DNA of 32,277 nt from Scytonema sp. UIC 10036 (GCF_009725235.1 NZ_WJFC01000155.1:1-32277); one strand, 5' to 3'. Counted from the stretch's first letter, positions 14,956-23,715 are shown. Notes: generated by a model not told the origin, from the sequence alone. Numbers and translations: made by a program.

Positions 14956-14964
14956 GTTTTCTCC

Positions 14965-15141
14965 TTAAGCACTCTGCCTATTGCTAAGTCGTTCTTGTAC
15001 TGCTCTTTCCAGCATTTTTCGTAATAGGTAAGGTACGGTTACTCCGTCCATGTCTGCAAGCATTTTGATACTTGGGGCTAGCTCAACAGGAACGTTATAA
15101 CTAAGCCGCTTGCTGCTCTTGCTCTTGTTGCTGGTTGTCAC
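14965..15141 (-). CDS. parR: Hidden 58-aa RHH protein, ParR candidate
   Basis: A GTG at 15141 is preceded by an ideal AGGAGG, 7 bp away, inside the end of parM. The frame runs to a TAA at 14965. The protein VTTSNKSKSSKRLSYNVPVE continues with a helix APSIKMLADMDG and TVPYLLRKMLERAVQERL, a typical RHH layout. In type II (ParMRC) plasmid segregation, ParR is an RHH protein encoded directly after ParM that links centromere DNA to the filament. The location fits this exactly. Overlap with parM is 41 bp. The gene is easily missed because of size, start codon and overlap. Confidence 0.75.
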   Translation of the reverse strand: MTTSNKSKSSKRLSYNVPVELAPSIKMLADMDGVTVPYLLRKMLERAVQERLSNRQSA

Positions 15142-16411
15142 CAATGCTGCCTCCTATATCTTCTATGTGTTGTTGTTCTGGTAAATAAAGCTTTCTCATC
15201 TCGACCAGCGAAACTATTTCTGGTCGTTCTGGAACAAGCAAGTTATTTTCTGGAATGCCTGCCTTAACCAAAGAATCCTTTACGATCTCTCGTACTGGTG
15301 GAATTGCAAAACCACCACCGCACAAGACCACCGGATGTTTACGTGCTTGGATGCCCAAAGATTCAAGGGCGAACGTTAAAGGTGAATCTTTGACCCAGTT
15401 TTTGATAGCAATCTCAAGGGCGTTACCTACATCCCTTCCATCTGGGGCAACAGCCCGCACCTTACCATCCTCCATGATTGCCGTAGAAAGAATTTCTCTC
15501 AACTGCGAAGGTTTAATGACTTTGGCTGAATCACTATTGGCGATCGCTTCAGCAAACTCTCTAATCAGTGTGGCAACCCCACCCCCACCATTAGGTTTAT
15601 GTGCAACACGCTTGGGCAATCGTCCGAGATTGTTGTATTCACTAACGCAGGCTGTACCGAAACCAACGTCAAAAGTAAACAGTGTTGGGCGTGTAGTCCT
15701 GTTGTCACCCTGCCCATAGAGGCTTGCTCCATAGCCTTCTGGATAGTTGAGGGCATCCTTGGAAAAGGAGAGCGAGTACTTGATTCCATCTACCCGCATC
15801 CACCGACACTTCTTGATTGCTTCTTTTAGTTGCAACGGATTGGCAAGGCTCAAGGTAATCAGCTTGATAGATAAGCTTCGGTTCTTTTCATTTGTCCCAG
15901 TAGATAGGTCGTAGAGATTCGGTAAAGACGCAATTGCACCAAGGGCAAGTATCGGAAAATACTTTACCTTATGGTCTTCTCCATCCGACATAGAGATATA
16001 TTCTTTACCTTGCAGCTTAGCAGATGCACCGACTACCCAGTGTTCTACTAAGTCTTTTTGCCTACCTTCAATCTCTACCTTTTCACGGCTACAGGAGAAA
16101 GCTCCTTGCTCGCCAAACGGAGGGGTGTCTACCTCACAGATGGTTGATTCCAGGACAAGGGTTGAAGTTACTTCGCCATCTACGATGACCAGTACTTTGA
16201 TTTGCGATCGTCCACCATCCAGAATCATGATGAATTCTTTTTTAGGGACAATAACACGCGGTTTTTTGGGTTTTGACTCCTTAGATGGCTCCTTGGATGG
16301 TTCAGAAGCAACCACAGCGTCTGGATTGTCTGAGTTGCTCTCTTCAACCAGTTCTGGTGTTTCTCCTATCTCTTGAACGTCAACTTCTGACGCAATTTTC
16401 TTTCTTGGCAT
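15101..16411 (-). CDS. parM: Actin-like ATPase, ParM/StbA-type segregation protein
   Basis: The 436-aa protein has the actin/Hsp70 nucleotide-fold signature: phosphate-1 loop ILDGGRSQIKVLVIVDG, phosphate-2 loop LFTFDVGFGTACV, and adenosine loop VVLCGGGFAIPP. A ~60-residue charged N-terminal extension and a glutamine-rich tail flank the core. ParM polymerises with ATP to push plasmid copies apart. The ATG at 16411 (MPRKKIASEV) is chosen because AGGTGA lies 6 bp upstream; a start 11 residues earlier lacks one. It heads a leftward operon of about ten closely spaced genes. A cluster of GTTGC/GCAAC boxes upstream is a candidate centromere. Confidence 0.85.
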   Translation of the reverse strand: MPRKKIASEVDVQEIGETPELVEESNSDNPDAVVASEPSKEPSKESKPKKPRVIVPKKEFIMILDGGRSQIKVLVIVDGEVTSTLVLESTICEVDTPPFGEQGAFSCSREKVEIEGRQKDLVEHWVVGASAKLQGKEYISMSDGEDHKVKYFPILALGAIASLPNLYDLSTGTNEKNRSLSIKLITLSLANPLQLKEAIKKCRWMRVDGIKYSLSFSKDALNYPEGYGASLYGQGDNRTTRPTLFTFDVGFGTACVSEYNNLGRLPKRVAHKPNGGGGVATLIREFAEAIANSDSAKVIKPSQLREILSTAIMEDGKVRAVAPDGRDVGNALEIAIKNWVKDSPLTFALESLGIQARKHPVVLCGGGFAIPPVREIVKDSLVKAGIPENNLLVPERPEIVSLVEMRKLYLPEQQHIEDIGGSIGDNQQQEQEQQAA

Positions 16412-16528
16412 AAGTTCACCTGTTAAGTATGTGGTTACTGTCACATTGCCTTATTTAAGTAAGCTTGTAATATTTATTGCTTTTATAGCGAATTTGCTGA
16501 AACCTGTTACCCAAATCGGTTTTTGGCT

Positions 16529-16609
16529 GTTGCATCCCCTGTTGCACTGTTGCGCCTGTTGCAACAAGCCGCAACAAGCTACTACAGATCGACAACTGCA
16601 ACTCGCAAC
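16529..16609. repeat. Symmetric cluster of GTTGC/GCAAC boxes upstream of parM
   Basis: GTTGC occurs at 16529, 16541, 16549 and 16558, then its inverse GCAAC at 16561, 16571, 16598 and 16605. Four boxes on one strand face four on the other in 81 bp. Arrays of short repeats next to par genes are the usual form of plasmid centromeres (parC) and of RHH operators. The role is inferred. Confidence 0.6.
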
Positions 16610-16665
16610 AGAATAAATAAGGAGTGCATAGGCTGCTAAAACCATTACTAGGCACTTTTTCCACT

Positions 16666-16848
16666 TTATTTTTGGGGTGTGCCAGTGTCGATAGATTTGA
16701 GCGACTTCACAAGAACATCACCATAGTTAGCAACCAAAATTGTGAATAACTGACTTGGGCTGTGTATGCCCGTTGCCTTACAAATCTGCTCTACTTTGTC
16801 CTTGTACCGAGGGTCAAGGACTACTCGCGTTTGTGGCGTTCGTGACAT
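16666..16848 (-). CDS. Small RHH-like DNA-binding protein
   Basis: The ATG at 16848 gives 60 residues (MSRTPQTRVVLDPRYKDK) and has AGGAGC 6 bp upstream; a longer start at 16944 is less likely. Strand TRVVLDPRY followed by VEQICKATGI and SPSQLFTILVANYGDVLVK fits an RHH fold. It lies upstream of parM in the same direction, separated by the GTTGC/GCAAC cluster, and could bind it. It is an alternative ParR or a repressor of the par operon. Confidence 0.65.
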   Translation of the reverse strand: MSRTPQTRVVLDPRYKDKVEQICKATGIHSPSQLFTILVANYGDVLVKSLKSIDTGTPQK

Positions 16849-17257
16849 TATTATGCTCCTATCAAGACTAGTAACAACCATTAAGGCTGTTGCTAATCTC
16901 ACAGGATTAGCTATGACGCCCTTACCTTTGGCGCTTACTTCCATCTGCTTTATCTGTCAGAGTCTTCTCTCACGCTACAGAGCAGATTTACCTTGGCGCT
17001 TATTCTAGGGCTGATTGTCATGGTTCAGGTGCCGCAGCGCAAAGCTGCCGCAATGAATGCAACTATCTAGAAGTCTTGAAAATCTGAGTTGTAAGCGATA
17101 TTAGACCTCGTGTTGCAACCAAACTGGGAACGTCATACGTTTTACGCTCGCTCTGGTCGTTTCGCGCTTACATTGCTATACTAGCAACAGGTACGTCAAA
17201 TGTCAATTTTAAAGTCAAATGACGTACTTAGGATAGTTAGGGGTAAAATGGGGCAAA
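16849..17257. promoter_or_regulatory. Divergent intergenic region with two operator-like dyads
   Basis: There is no gene in this 409-bp gap between two divergent RHH genes. GTACGTCA (17191-17198) and TGACGTAC (17220-17227) form a perfect inverted repeat, each followed or preceded by a TCAAATG word. Just upstream, TTGCTA-TAC-TAGCAA (about 17173-17187) is another dyad. Both are suited to control of the gene at 17258. Confidence 0.6.
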
Positions 17258-17440
17258 ATGACTACAGTAGTCTATTCTATTGTCATGCCCACACAGAAAC
17301 CGCGAGTGACGCTCCGTTTTGAAGAGGATGAGTACGAAAAGCTGAAGCAATGGGCAGAATCAGAAATACGTACTGTACCTCAATTAGTTTATGCAGTTGT
17401 AATTAAAGCTTTACAAGAAAAATTTAAGGAAGAAAAATGA
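17258..17440 (+). CDS. RHH regulator paired with a coiled-coil protein
   Basis: This is a 60-aa protein; an internal ATG at 17285 would give a 51-aa form (MPTQKPRVTLRF). The strand RVTLRFEEDEYEKLKQWAES and helix VPQLVYAVVIKALQEKF fit an RHH fold. The stop overlaps the next gene's ATG by 4 bp (ATGA). An operator-like inverted repeat lies 31 bp upstream of the first start. Likely a plasmid copy-number or partition regulator, but the role is unproven. Confidence 0.75.
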   Translation: MTTVVYSIVMPTQKPRVTLRFEEDEYEKLKQWAESEIRTVPQLVYAVVIKALQEKFKEEK

Positions 17441-17778
17441 CCAACACAGCAGAACCACCCAGTAGGTTAGACCGGATAGAAGCGATTCTTGAACGAGTAG
17501 CCAACCAGCAACAAACCAATACAGCTGCGATCGCTCAATTAACTTCCCAGCAAGCAGAACTCAAGCAAGAACTGCAAGATAGCATCAGCCATCTTGTTGG
17601 GGTGATTGGCGATTTTGTTGAGGAGGCGCAAAGCGATCGGGAGCAAACCAAAGCTGAACTCCAAACCTTTCGGGAGCAGGCAGAGCGCGATCGGCAAACT
17701 TTCCAAGCCGAAATCCGACGCATCTGGGAATATTTACTTAGGCAAGGAGGCAATGGTAGTAATCCGCCTACAAGTTAA
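17437..17778 (+). CDS. Coiled-coil protein coupled to the RHH regulator
   Basis: The 113-aa product is nearly all heptad repeat (RLDRIEAILERVANQQQTNT, AELKQELQDSISHLVGVIGD, TKAELQTFREQAERDR) with a short flexible C-terminus. It is translationally coupled to the preceding RHH gene. RHH plus coiled-coil pairs occur on cyanobacterial plasmids. A multimerising partner of the regulator is a reasonable inference. Confidence 0.7.
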   Translation: MTNTAEPPSRLDRIEAILERVANQQQTNTAAIAQLTSQQAELKQELQDSISHLVGVIGDFVEEAQSDREQTKAELQTFREQAERDRQTFQAEIRRIWEYLLRQGGNGSNPPTS

Positions 17779-18192
17779 TGCGGATCGCAACCGAACCCAT
17801 ACCTGCACCACAATAAACAGCAAAAATTCCCTCCTAAAAAAAATAAGGAGGGAACACATCGCAAGGAAATTGACCTTGTTCAATAGTTGCGATACTGTAT
17901 TTTTTGTAAACATAAAAAGGAAGGAGTCGCCAGGTGATCGACCAACCAAAAAGACCAGAGACCACAAAGCTAGCGATCGCATTTTAGAACATTTAAAAAT
18001 ATCTTATCCCACTTTTTTCGTAATAGCACCCCCTCACGAAAGAAAATGGCGATGGATAGCGCGATGAAAAAGACAAGACAATTGCTGGCTGATACCAATA
18101 TATTTGAATGATAGCTCAAATATAAACAGTCTTTTGGTTTAGTTGCACCACTGGCGGGTTCTTCCTACACGTAAACAGGAAGGTATCCAATC
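17779..18192 (+). promoter_or_regulatory. Non-coding region upstream of rep; candidate origin/control region
   Basis: No convincing gene is seen in these 414 bp. TTCCCTCCT and AGGAGGGAA (17826-17852) flank an A-rich loop. 18108-18134 holds a half copy of the plasmid's palindrome family. CTTCCT (18161-18166) can pair with AGGAAG (18177-18182), which is the ribosome binding site of the leader ORF at 18193. These features suggest post-transcriptional control of Rep synthesis. Confidence 0.55.
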
Positions 18193-18336
18193 ATGCAACA
18201 AAATTATACCACAAACACAACTCAATTTCAGAAGTTCGGAATAATCGAACTAACACCCTCATCAATCGGCAGAAGCCAAGCATCGCAAGAGAAAAGCCAG
18301 CTACTGATTGCGGGCTTGCAGGAGGTGGCATCATGA
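18193..18336 (+). CDS. 47-aa leader ORF translationally coupled to rep
   Basis: The ATG has AGGAAGG 8 bp upstream, and the frame (MQQNYTTNTTQFQKFGIIEL...) ends in TGA overlapping the rep ATG (ATGA). The rep gene has its own GGAGGTGG within this ORF's last codons. Short ORFs coupled to rep genes are a known way to limit plasmid copy number. The start signal here can be hidden in a small hairpin (18161-18182). No protein family is recognised. Confidence 0.6.
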   Translation: MQQNYTTNTTQFQKFGIIELTPSSIGRSQASQEKSQLLIAGLQEVAS

Positions 18337-21300
18337 ACCACGGCTTCCTCCCACTTAAAAAAGGTTGCCCCATCTGTGGGGGACTTCGGAAAGATTGCCG
18401 TCAATCACAAGCCACAGATCTTGTCCACTGCCGTGCTGGCGTGGATGCGCCATCGGGCTGGAGATTTGTAGGCGAAGACACTCTAGGCTTTGCGATGTTT
18501 GCTGTTGATGACGGGAGGTCTCCCGAACAGCTAAGAGAAGTTCGCAGGCGACAATTGGCAGATCGTCAATTGTGGGAAGAGCAGAGAAAGAAGGAGCTAG
18601 CCAAGGCGCTGCCCGCAAAGGAACGCGATGGGGCAATTAGGGTCTTGTCGAGAAACCTTGGGTTAACAATTGAGCATCGGAAGAAGCTGCGTGACAGAGG
18701 GCTAACAAATGAGCAAATTGATGCTGGCGGGTTCTTTACCATTGTCCCGAACACAGATCTGAAGCTATCTCTGCCACCTAACCTACCAGGAATCAGCAGA
18801 GGATATCTACGAGCTGCCGGAAGGGGAATTGCTTGCCCAACCCGCACGCTTGATGGTAAGTTCTCAGGCTGGCAGCTGCGGCTGGACTCAGTAATCGATG
18901 GGGGCAAGTACAGATGGGCTGCGGGCGATCGCTCCTCCCACTTGCCAAACGGAGAACTACCAATAACCGTCTGTGTACCAGAAGGAGCGGACATTTTAGA
19001 CCTGCGAGCTTGCGAAGGGATTTTAAAGCCCTATGTCGCTAGCTGTCGGTTAAATCTGCCCTTCATTGGCGCATCAGGGGCGCTTTTCTCCAAATCTTCA
19101 GAGCAAGTTAAAGAAGTTCTGACACAGCTGCAGCCCAAACGGATTGTTTTGCCCTTGGACGCGGGAGATACGAAAAACAAGCAGGTTGCAGCCCGATGGC
19201 TGAATGAAGCAAAGTTTTTCCAAGAACTTGGCTACACGGTTGTTTTTGAGTGGTGGGGGCAAGTTGAGAAATCCGGGCAAGACATTGATGAAATCACTTT
19301 GGAACAGCATCAAGCAGTTTCCATGCTGTCAATTGCGGAGTTTACCGAGTTGTGCCGTGCTCATGGCGGTTATAAAAGCGAAGATTGCGATTCCCAAAAG
19401 CAGGGTGAAGCTGAGCCAAGCACCGCAGAATATGAGCAGTATATTGCCCAAGAGTCGTCCCAAAGCGAGTGGGAGCGCGGATTTGATTCTTACTTAGCAG
19501 ATTGGGAGCACCAACAAAAGGTGCAATGGCTGGCACAATATCCCGAGCGCGTTCAAAAGACCCAGCAAGCCCTGCAAGACATCACCCCCTACGTAACTGA
19601 AACGCAGGATTCTAAGTATGTAGAGATGTCCTTGGAGAATCTCACCCCCGGCATTTACGGGCTGGCGGCGGGAATGGGTAGTGGTAAAACTTTTCTAATC
19701 AAGCAAGCAATCAACCATTTTAGTGATGGGTTGCTATTGAGCTATAGGAACTCCCTGTTGATCCAAACCTGCCGCAGTTCGGAGGTGGCAGATAAAATTT
19801 CTTTCCTGTGGGATCTGCAAAACAGAGCAGTAAAGTATACGGAGATTCCCTGGATCGGGGCTTGTGTAGAATCAATCACCAAGTTGCCATCCAAGAAGGT
19901 CGTTATTTTAGAGGAAGTAGAGAAGATTGTCAATGCTCTGCTTCAAAGTCCGACTTGTCGTCGCGATCGCAGAGAAAAGCTTCGTTGTTTCACCAAGGTA
20001 CTGCAACAGGCAGAGTACATCATTGCGGCAGATGCGGACATATCCCCGGTCTCCTTACGATACCTGCAAAAACTGAGCGGCAAGCAAATCCACTTGATCC
20101 ACAATATCCACAAGCGTTTTGAATGGCGGTGTTTCTTCCACAGTGGTATAGTTACGCCACAGGGAGAGCAAAGACCCAACTCTCGAAAGGATTTTGAGAA
20201 CCGCTTGCTTGACGCGGCAGCCAGTGGAGAAAAGCTGCTAATACCTACCGACTCCCAACGCTGGGGGCAAGCCTTAGAGCGCCAACTTCAGGCAATAGGG
20301 CTTCGCGGATTGCGGATAGATTCCTTTACTAAAGCGGAAGATCCCAGGGTTGATGCTTTCCTGACCAATCCAGATAAATGGATAGAGGAAAACCAGCCAG
20401 ACTACATTATCTACTCTCCCACAGCTGAGGCAAGCTTGGATATTACCATTCAAGATTACTTCGATGGTGTTTGGGGCTGTTTCTTCGGGGTCATCAACCA
20501 TTGGGGCTGCAAGCAGATGTTAGGGCGGCTTAGAACCAACTGCGATCGGCACATCTTTATCAAGACCTTTAGCACAATAGATAACCGGGCTAGCAGATCC
20601 CCCCTACCACAGGTAGTCGCTAAGAGCTTGATTGAAACCAGCCAACGAACCATTGAGCAACTTGGCTTAAATTTCCCTGCCTTTGCTCCCTACAGTGATG
20701 CTACAAGTGAATACTACACCGATCCTCACTTTGAAACTTTGGCTGAGATTGTTGCCAAGGATAATTGGTCACGAGCCAACTTGAGAGAGAACTTGACGGA
20801 GGAACTCAGGAAAGCTGGACATAACGTGATTGTGATGGGCATGGTTGGGGGTAACGAGATTGTCCCGAACAACCCGATCGCAGACCATAAAGAAGACATT
20901 CTTCGAGAGTGGGCTGGTATTATAGCAAACTCTGAAGACATTTCCATCCAAGCGGCTTATGACATCCTGTCTTCGCCAGATGCAAAGCCAGAAGAGCGCT
21001 GGAAGGCAATCAAAGCCACACTGAAAGACCGACTGCCCGGTCTTGAGTTGACCCCAAACTTCATCTTTGAGCGGTACTTGAAAGACCCTATGTGGATTAG
21101 CAAGCAGGAATTAAGGTGGATGCTATATCACCCCGAAGTCGCCAAGGACATCGACACCAAGCGCTTGTATAAGGCGATTGAGAATGAGGATATGCCCTGG
21201 GATGTCCGCACCCGTACACTTGTACTAAAAGCGCTACAAGTACTGGAAATCCCGCAATTCTTGGAAGCAGCCCAACAATCACATCTTGAGTGGCAGGCTA

Positions 21301-21857
21301 ATTCACCAATCGTGCGGGACTTTAAGGAACGGGCGATCGCTAACCGCAAGCTGATACTATTGGCACTAGGTATTAATGCCAACCAGGATAGTGATGGTTG
21401 CTATCTCTTGCGGAGAGTTCTGGACAAGCTAGGAGTACCTCTCATAAGACGCCAGCGCAGAGTGGAAGGGCTAAGGGTGTGGTTTTGTCAGGTTGATACC
21501 ACTGCCCTCACAACGGGCGACTATGCAGCTGCCTGGGGAGCTTTTGAGCGCCGTTTCGAGTGTCACCAACCGCCCTCAAATATAGACAGTATTTACATTT
21601 CGGCTCAGTTAGTGACACCTGAGATTACTGATTTGGATCAACTAGATGAGTGGCTACAACCAAAAAATTTGGCTTCAATGGCAAGGGATTTTCAGCGTTG
21701 CGAAAATTCAGAAGCGCTCCTAACATATTTTGACTTTTACCCCATGCACGCAGTTGAGGAAGCGGTTAAATTGCTCCCGATGGAATTCGGGCAGTGGGTC
21801 TTGGATTGGGCGAATTGGTGGAAGGAAAACTCATTGGTACAAACTGAGGCGGCATGA
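18333..21857 (+). CDS. repA: Plasmid replication protein, CyRepA1-like primase-helicase
   Basis: The 1174-aa protein resembles large cyanobacterial Rep proteins. It begins with a zinc-knuckle (C12, C15, C22, C33: CPICGG, DCR, HCRAG), as in primases. Next is a Toprim-like region (VCVPEGADILDLRACEGILK, then KRIVLPLDAGDTKNK with the acidic DAGD). From about residue 440 there is a helicase-type ATPase: Walker A GMGSGKT near 447-453 and Walker B VVILEEVEK near 527. SPTAEASLDITIQDYFDG and CKQMLGRLRTN look like later helicase motifs. It would initiate replication from a nearby origin. The start is supported by GGAGGTGG. All motifs appear intact. Confidence 0.85.
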   Translation: MNHGFLPLKKGCPICGGLRKDCRQSQATDLVHCRAGVDAPSGWRFVGEDTLGFAMFAVDDGRSPEQLREVRRRQLADRQLWEEQRKKELAKALPAKERDGAIRVLSRNLGLTIEHRKKLRDRGLTNEQIDAGGFFTIVPNTDLKLSLPPNLPGISRGYLRAAGRGIACPTRTLDGKFSGWQLRLDSVIDGGKYRWAAGDRSSHLPNGELPITVCVPEGADILDLRACEGILKPYVASCRLNLPFIGASGALFSKSSEQVKEVLTQLQPKRIVLPLDAGDTKNKQVAARWLNEAKFFQELGYTVVFEWWGQVEKSGQDIDEITLEQHQAVSMLSIAEFTELCRAHGGYKSEDCDSQKQGEAEPSTAEYEQYIAQESSQSEWERGFDSYLADWEHQQKVQWLAQYPERVQKTQQALQDITPYVTETQDSKYVEMSLENLTPGIYGLAAGMGSGKTFLIKQAINHFSDGLLLSYRNSLLIQTCRSSEVADKISFLWDLQNRAVKYTEIPWIGACVESITKLPSKKVVILEEVEKIVNALLQSPTCRRDRREKLRCFTKVLQQAEYIIAADADISPVSLRYLQKLSGKQIHLIHNIHKRFEWRCFFHSGIVTPQGEQRPNSRKDFENRLLDAAASGEKLLIPTDSQRWGQALERQLQAIGLRGLRIDSFTKAEDPRVDAFLTNPDKWIEENQPDYIIYSPTAEASLDITIQDYFDGVWGCFFGVINHWGCKQMLGRLRTNCDRHIFIKTFSTIDNRASRSPLPQVVAKSLIETSQRTIEQLGLNFPAFAPYSDATSEYYTDPHFETLAEIVAKDNWSRANLRENLTEELRKAGHNVIVMGMVGGNEIVPNNPIADHKEDILREWAGIIANSEDISIQAAYDILSSPDAKPEERWKAIKATLKDRLPGLELTPNFIFERYLKDPMWISKQELRWMLYHPEVAKDIDTKRLYKAIENEDMPWDVRTRTLVLKALQVLEIPQFLEAAQQSHLEWQANSPIVRDFKERAIANRKLILLALGINANQDSDGCYLLRRVLDKLGVPLIRRQRRVEGLRVWFCQVDTTALTTGDYAAAWGAFERRFECHQPPSNIDSIYISAQLVTPEITDLDQLDEWLQPKNLASMARDFQRCENSEALLTYFDFYPMHAVEEAVKLLPMEFGQWVLDWANWWKENSLVQTEAA

Positions 21858-22048
21858 TGCAAAAACACATCCATCTAAACCACAAACAGGTTGTGGAACT
21901 CAAACAATACATCAGACAGAAAAAGCTCACCGAAGCGATCGCATTGCTTGAAGTCGCGGCTGGGTGTAGAGTTGGCGCTGAGGAAGTAACGGCTTGCCTT
22001 GCTAAATGGCAGAGACTGCTTGAATTTGAACAGGGCAAGCTTTTTTGA
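21854..22048 (+). CDS. Small helical protein coupled to rep
   Basis: The 64-aa ORF starts 4 bp before the end of rep (ATGATG overlap), so it is probably translated with it. The sequence is helical: VVELKQYIRQKKLTEAIALL and EVTACLAKWQRLLEFEQGK. Small proteins following rep genes often modulate Rep. No family is recognised. Confidence 0.6.
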   Translation: MMQKHIHLNHKQVVELKQYIRQKKLTEAIALLEVAAGCRVGAEEVTACLAKWQRLLEFEQGKLF

Positions 22049-22072
22049 ACCCAATGATAGGAGAAACCAACA

Positions 22073-22264
22073 ATGGAGTCACAAGAATATGAATATAAGC
22101 CCGCTACCGCAGAAGAGATTGCTATGTATGAGCGGCTACTGCCGATTGCAATTCCTTGCCGCAGGAGGCAGGCGCAATCAATTGCTAGATATGATGTTGC
22201 GGCAGCTGCAAGGTATCTGGAGGTTGTCAGTGGCAGCAAAGACTACAGCTATCAAATACATTGA
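22073..22264 (+). CDS. Small protein of unknown function
   Basis: The 63-aa ORF has AGGAG 9 bp before its ATG. It begins with an acidic segment (MESQEYEYKPATAEEIAMYE) and continues with an arginine-rich stretch (PCRRRQAQSIARYDVAAAAR). It ends immediately before a palindromic terminator. No family is recognised. Confidence 0.55.
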   Translation: MESQEYEYKPATAEEIAMYERLLPIAIPCRRRQAQSIARYDVAAAARYLEVVSGSKDYSYQIH

Positions 22265-22265
22265 A

Positions 22266-22293
22266 AAAGACTGTTTAAATTTAAACGGTCTTT
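22266..22293. terminator. 28-bp palindromic terminator
   Basis: Arms AAAGACTGTTTAAA and TTTAAACGGTCTTT follow the stop at 22264 by 1 bp. It is another member of the family seen at 8530, 9964, 11410 and 24350, and closes the rep transcription unit. Confidence 0.75.
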
Positions 22294-22399
22294 GATGTGT
22301 TGCTGCGATCGCAACTAATGCTGGATGTGTATGCAGTTAGCAGCCTTGGTACTATTGAAATAGGACTCAAACAAACGCCTATTTACCAAAAGGAGAAGA

Positions 22400-22744
22400 A
22401 TGCCCGGAAAAATTCAAAAACAAGCAGAGCAAGGGGGGCAGAGTAGATCTATTCGATTGCCCAAAAACGATTTTTTAATTAAAGATTTGGGCAGTCACTG
22501 GGAAGTTACCGTTCTAGACCCTATCGAACAGGAAGAAATCCGGCGCAAGAAATTAGAGAAAATTGACAAACTTTCAAAAAGGCTCCGGGGAGACCAAAAA
22601 CACCAAACCGCAACCATACAGCCACTTTCCGATATTTTTGGCGGAGTAATACTGCGTCTTGATGAGGAAAAACCAAGCCTAGAAGAAATTCGGCGTCAAA
22701 GAGCAGAGCAAATTGAGCGGAACGGACAGCCAACAAAACGTTAG
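22400..22744 (+). CDS. Basic protein of unknown function
   Basis: The 114-aa ORF has AGGAG 5 bp upstream of its ATG. Both ends are charged and the middle has a hydrophobic strand, SHWEVTVLDPIEQ and FGGVILRLDEEK. Repeated RRKKLEKIDKLSKRL and RRQRAEQIERN suggest helices binding nucleic acid or protein. No family is recognised. Confidence 0.6.
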   Translation: MPGKIQKQAEQGGQSRSIRLPKNDFLIKDLGSHWEVTVLDPIEQEEIRRKKLEKIDKLSKRLRGDQKHQTATIQPLSDIFGGVILRLDEEKPSLEEIRRQRAEQIERNGQPTKR

Positions 22745-22758
22745 AGATCACACACATT

Positions 22759-23670
22759 ATGCCAGCAAAGACACAGCAATCTATAACTGAACAACTCCAG
22801 ACTCAAATAGAGCAAGTGAGAGGTGCGATCGCAACCAAACAAGAGCAACTGGAACGCCAGAGGGAACGGGTATCCCAGTTTCAAGAAGCTGTTGATATTG
22901 CCACAACTCAACCCAAATGGCAGCCGAAACCGGGCGAACTTGAGCCATTGGATGCACTCAAAGAAATGCTATCTGCTGCAAAGACTCAACAAGAGAAGGC
23001 TGAAACTCTGACTGCTGCACGTGCCTCCTTGGCATTCGCCAAAGAAGCTGAAGCGCAACTAACCCAAGATAAGCTTGCCTTAGAAGAACGCCTTCGATTT
23101 CTACTCAATGAACTGGACTATCAGACAAGATACGCCGATCAAGAAACAAAATACTGGCACGCCTTCGATCATGCTCCAAGCCCCCAAGAAGCAAGGGAAG
23201 CACAATTGGCTTCATATCAGGCAATGATTGAGGAGCGGCAGCTTGCCATCAAAAAAGCAGAATATCAGATAGGTTTAGAGCAGAAAAAGCAGGTTGACCC
23301 CAATGCTCATGTCCCCATGTGGCAAGGGCTTTCTACTCCTCAAGGAACTATTGAGAATTCAAGGAGAGCGATCGCAGAGCTGCAAAAAAACATAGAATTC
23401 TGGAAGCGACAGCCATTAGGAGCACCAGATACCAAGAATAGAGAGCAGTTTCGAGATTTTGTTAGAGCACGGGCAAGTATTGAACTAGAACTGACCGAGT
23501 TCTTAAGCGTCCAGGCACAGTACTTGCAAAGTCTAGAGAGACTGCGAACAGCTTTGACAGAAAATCCCTGCCTGGGAATCAATCCCTCTGAACTCAAAGA
23601 CCCAGTAACTCGCGTGGAACTGAATAACCGCAACCAGATAATTGTGTCTGGTAAAACAACGCCCCGTTGA
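22759..23670 (+). CDS. Long coiled-coil plasmid protein
   Basis: The 303-aa protein is dominated by heptad-type helices (TEQLQTQIEQVRGAIATKQE, QLERQRERVSQFQEA, EAQLTQDKLALEERLRFLLN). A proline/glycine break falls near residues 180-200 (DPNAHVPMWQGLSTPQGT). The C-terminus, VTRVELNNRNQIIVSG, may form strands. No membrane segment or enzyme motif is seen. It starts 14 bp after the preceding gene. The role may be structural, for example in segregation, but that is a guess. Confidence 0.65.
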   Translation: MPAKTQQSITEQLQTQIEQVRGAIATKQEQLERQRERVSQFQEAVDIATTQPKWQPKPGELEPLDALKEMLSAAKTQQEKAETLTAARASLAFAKEAEAQLTQDKLALEERLRFLLNELDYQTRYADQETKYWHAFDHAPSPQEAREAQLASYQAMIEERQLAIKKAEYQIGLEQKKQVDPNAHVPMWQGLSTPQGTIENSRRAIAELQKNIEFWKRQPLGAPDTKNREQFRDFVRARASIELELTEFLSVQAQYLQSLERLRTALTENPCLGINPSELKDPVTRVELNNRNQIIVSGKTTPR

Positions 23671-23676
23671 GGTAAG

Positions 23677-23715
23677 ATGAGCGACCTTGTCGAAACGGAA
23701 ATGAAGCGGCAATAA
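23677..23715 (+). CDS. Possible 12-residue leader peptide
   Basis: ATG preceded by GAGG, encoding MSDLVETEMKRQ and a stop, lies between two genes and overlaps the first GGCAA repeat. It could be a regulatory leader; it may also be chance. Confidence 0.25.
   Translation: MSDLVETEMKRQ

Noticed and set aside
15255..15829. Plus-strand frames opposite parM
   Set aside because: These are shadows of a well-supported actin-like gene and have no start signals.
17606..18067. 153-codon frame overlapping the coiled-coil gene
   Set aside because: Its first third is an out-of-frame reading of the coiled-coil gene at 17437, there is no ribosome binding site, and the rest covers hairpins and low-complexity DNA.
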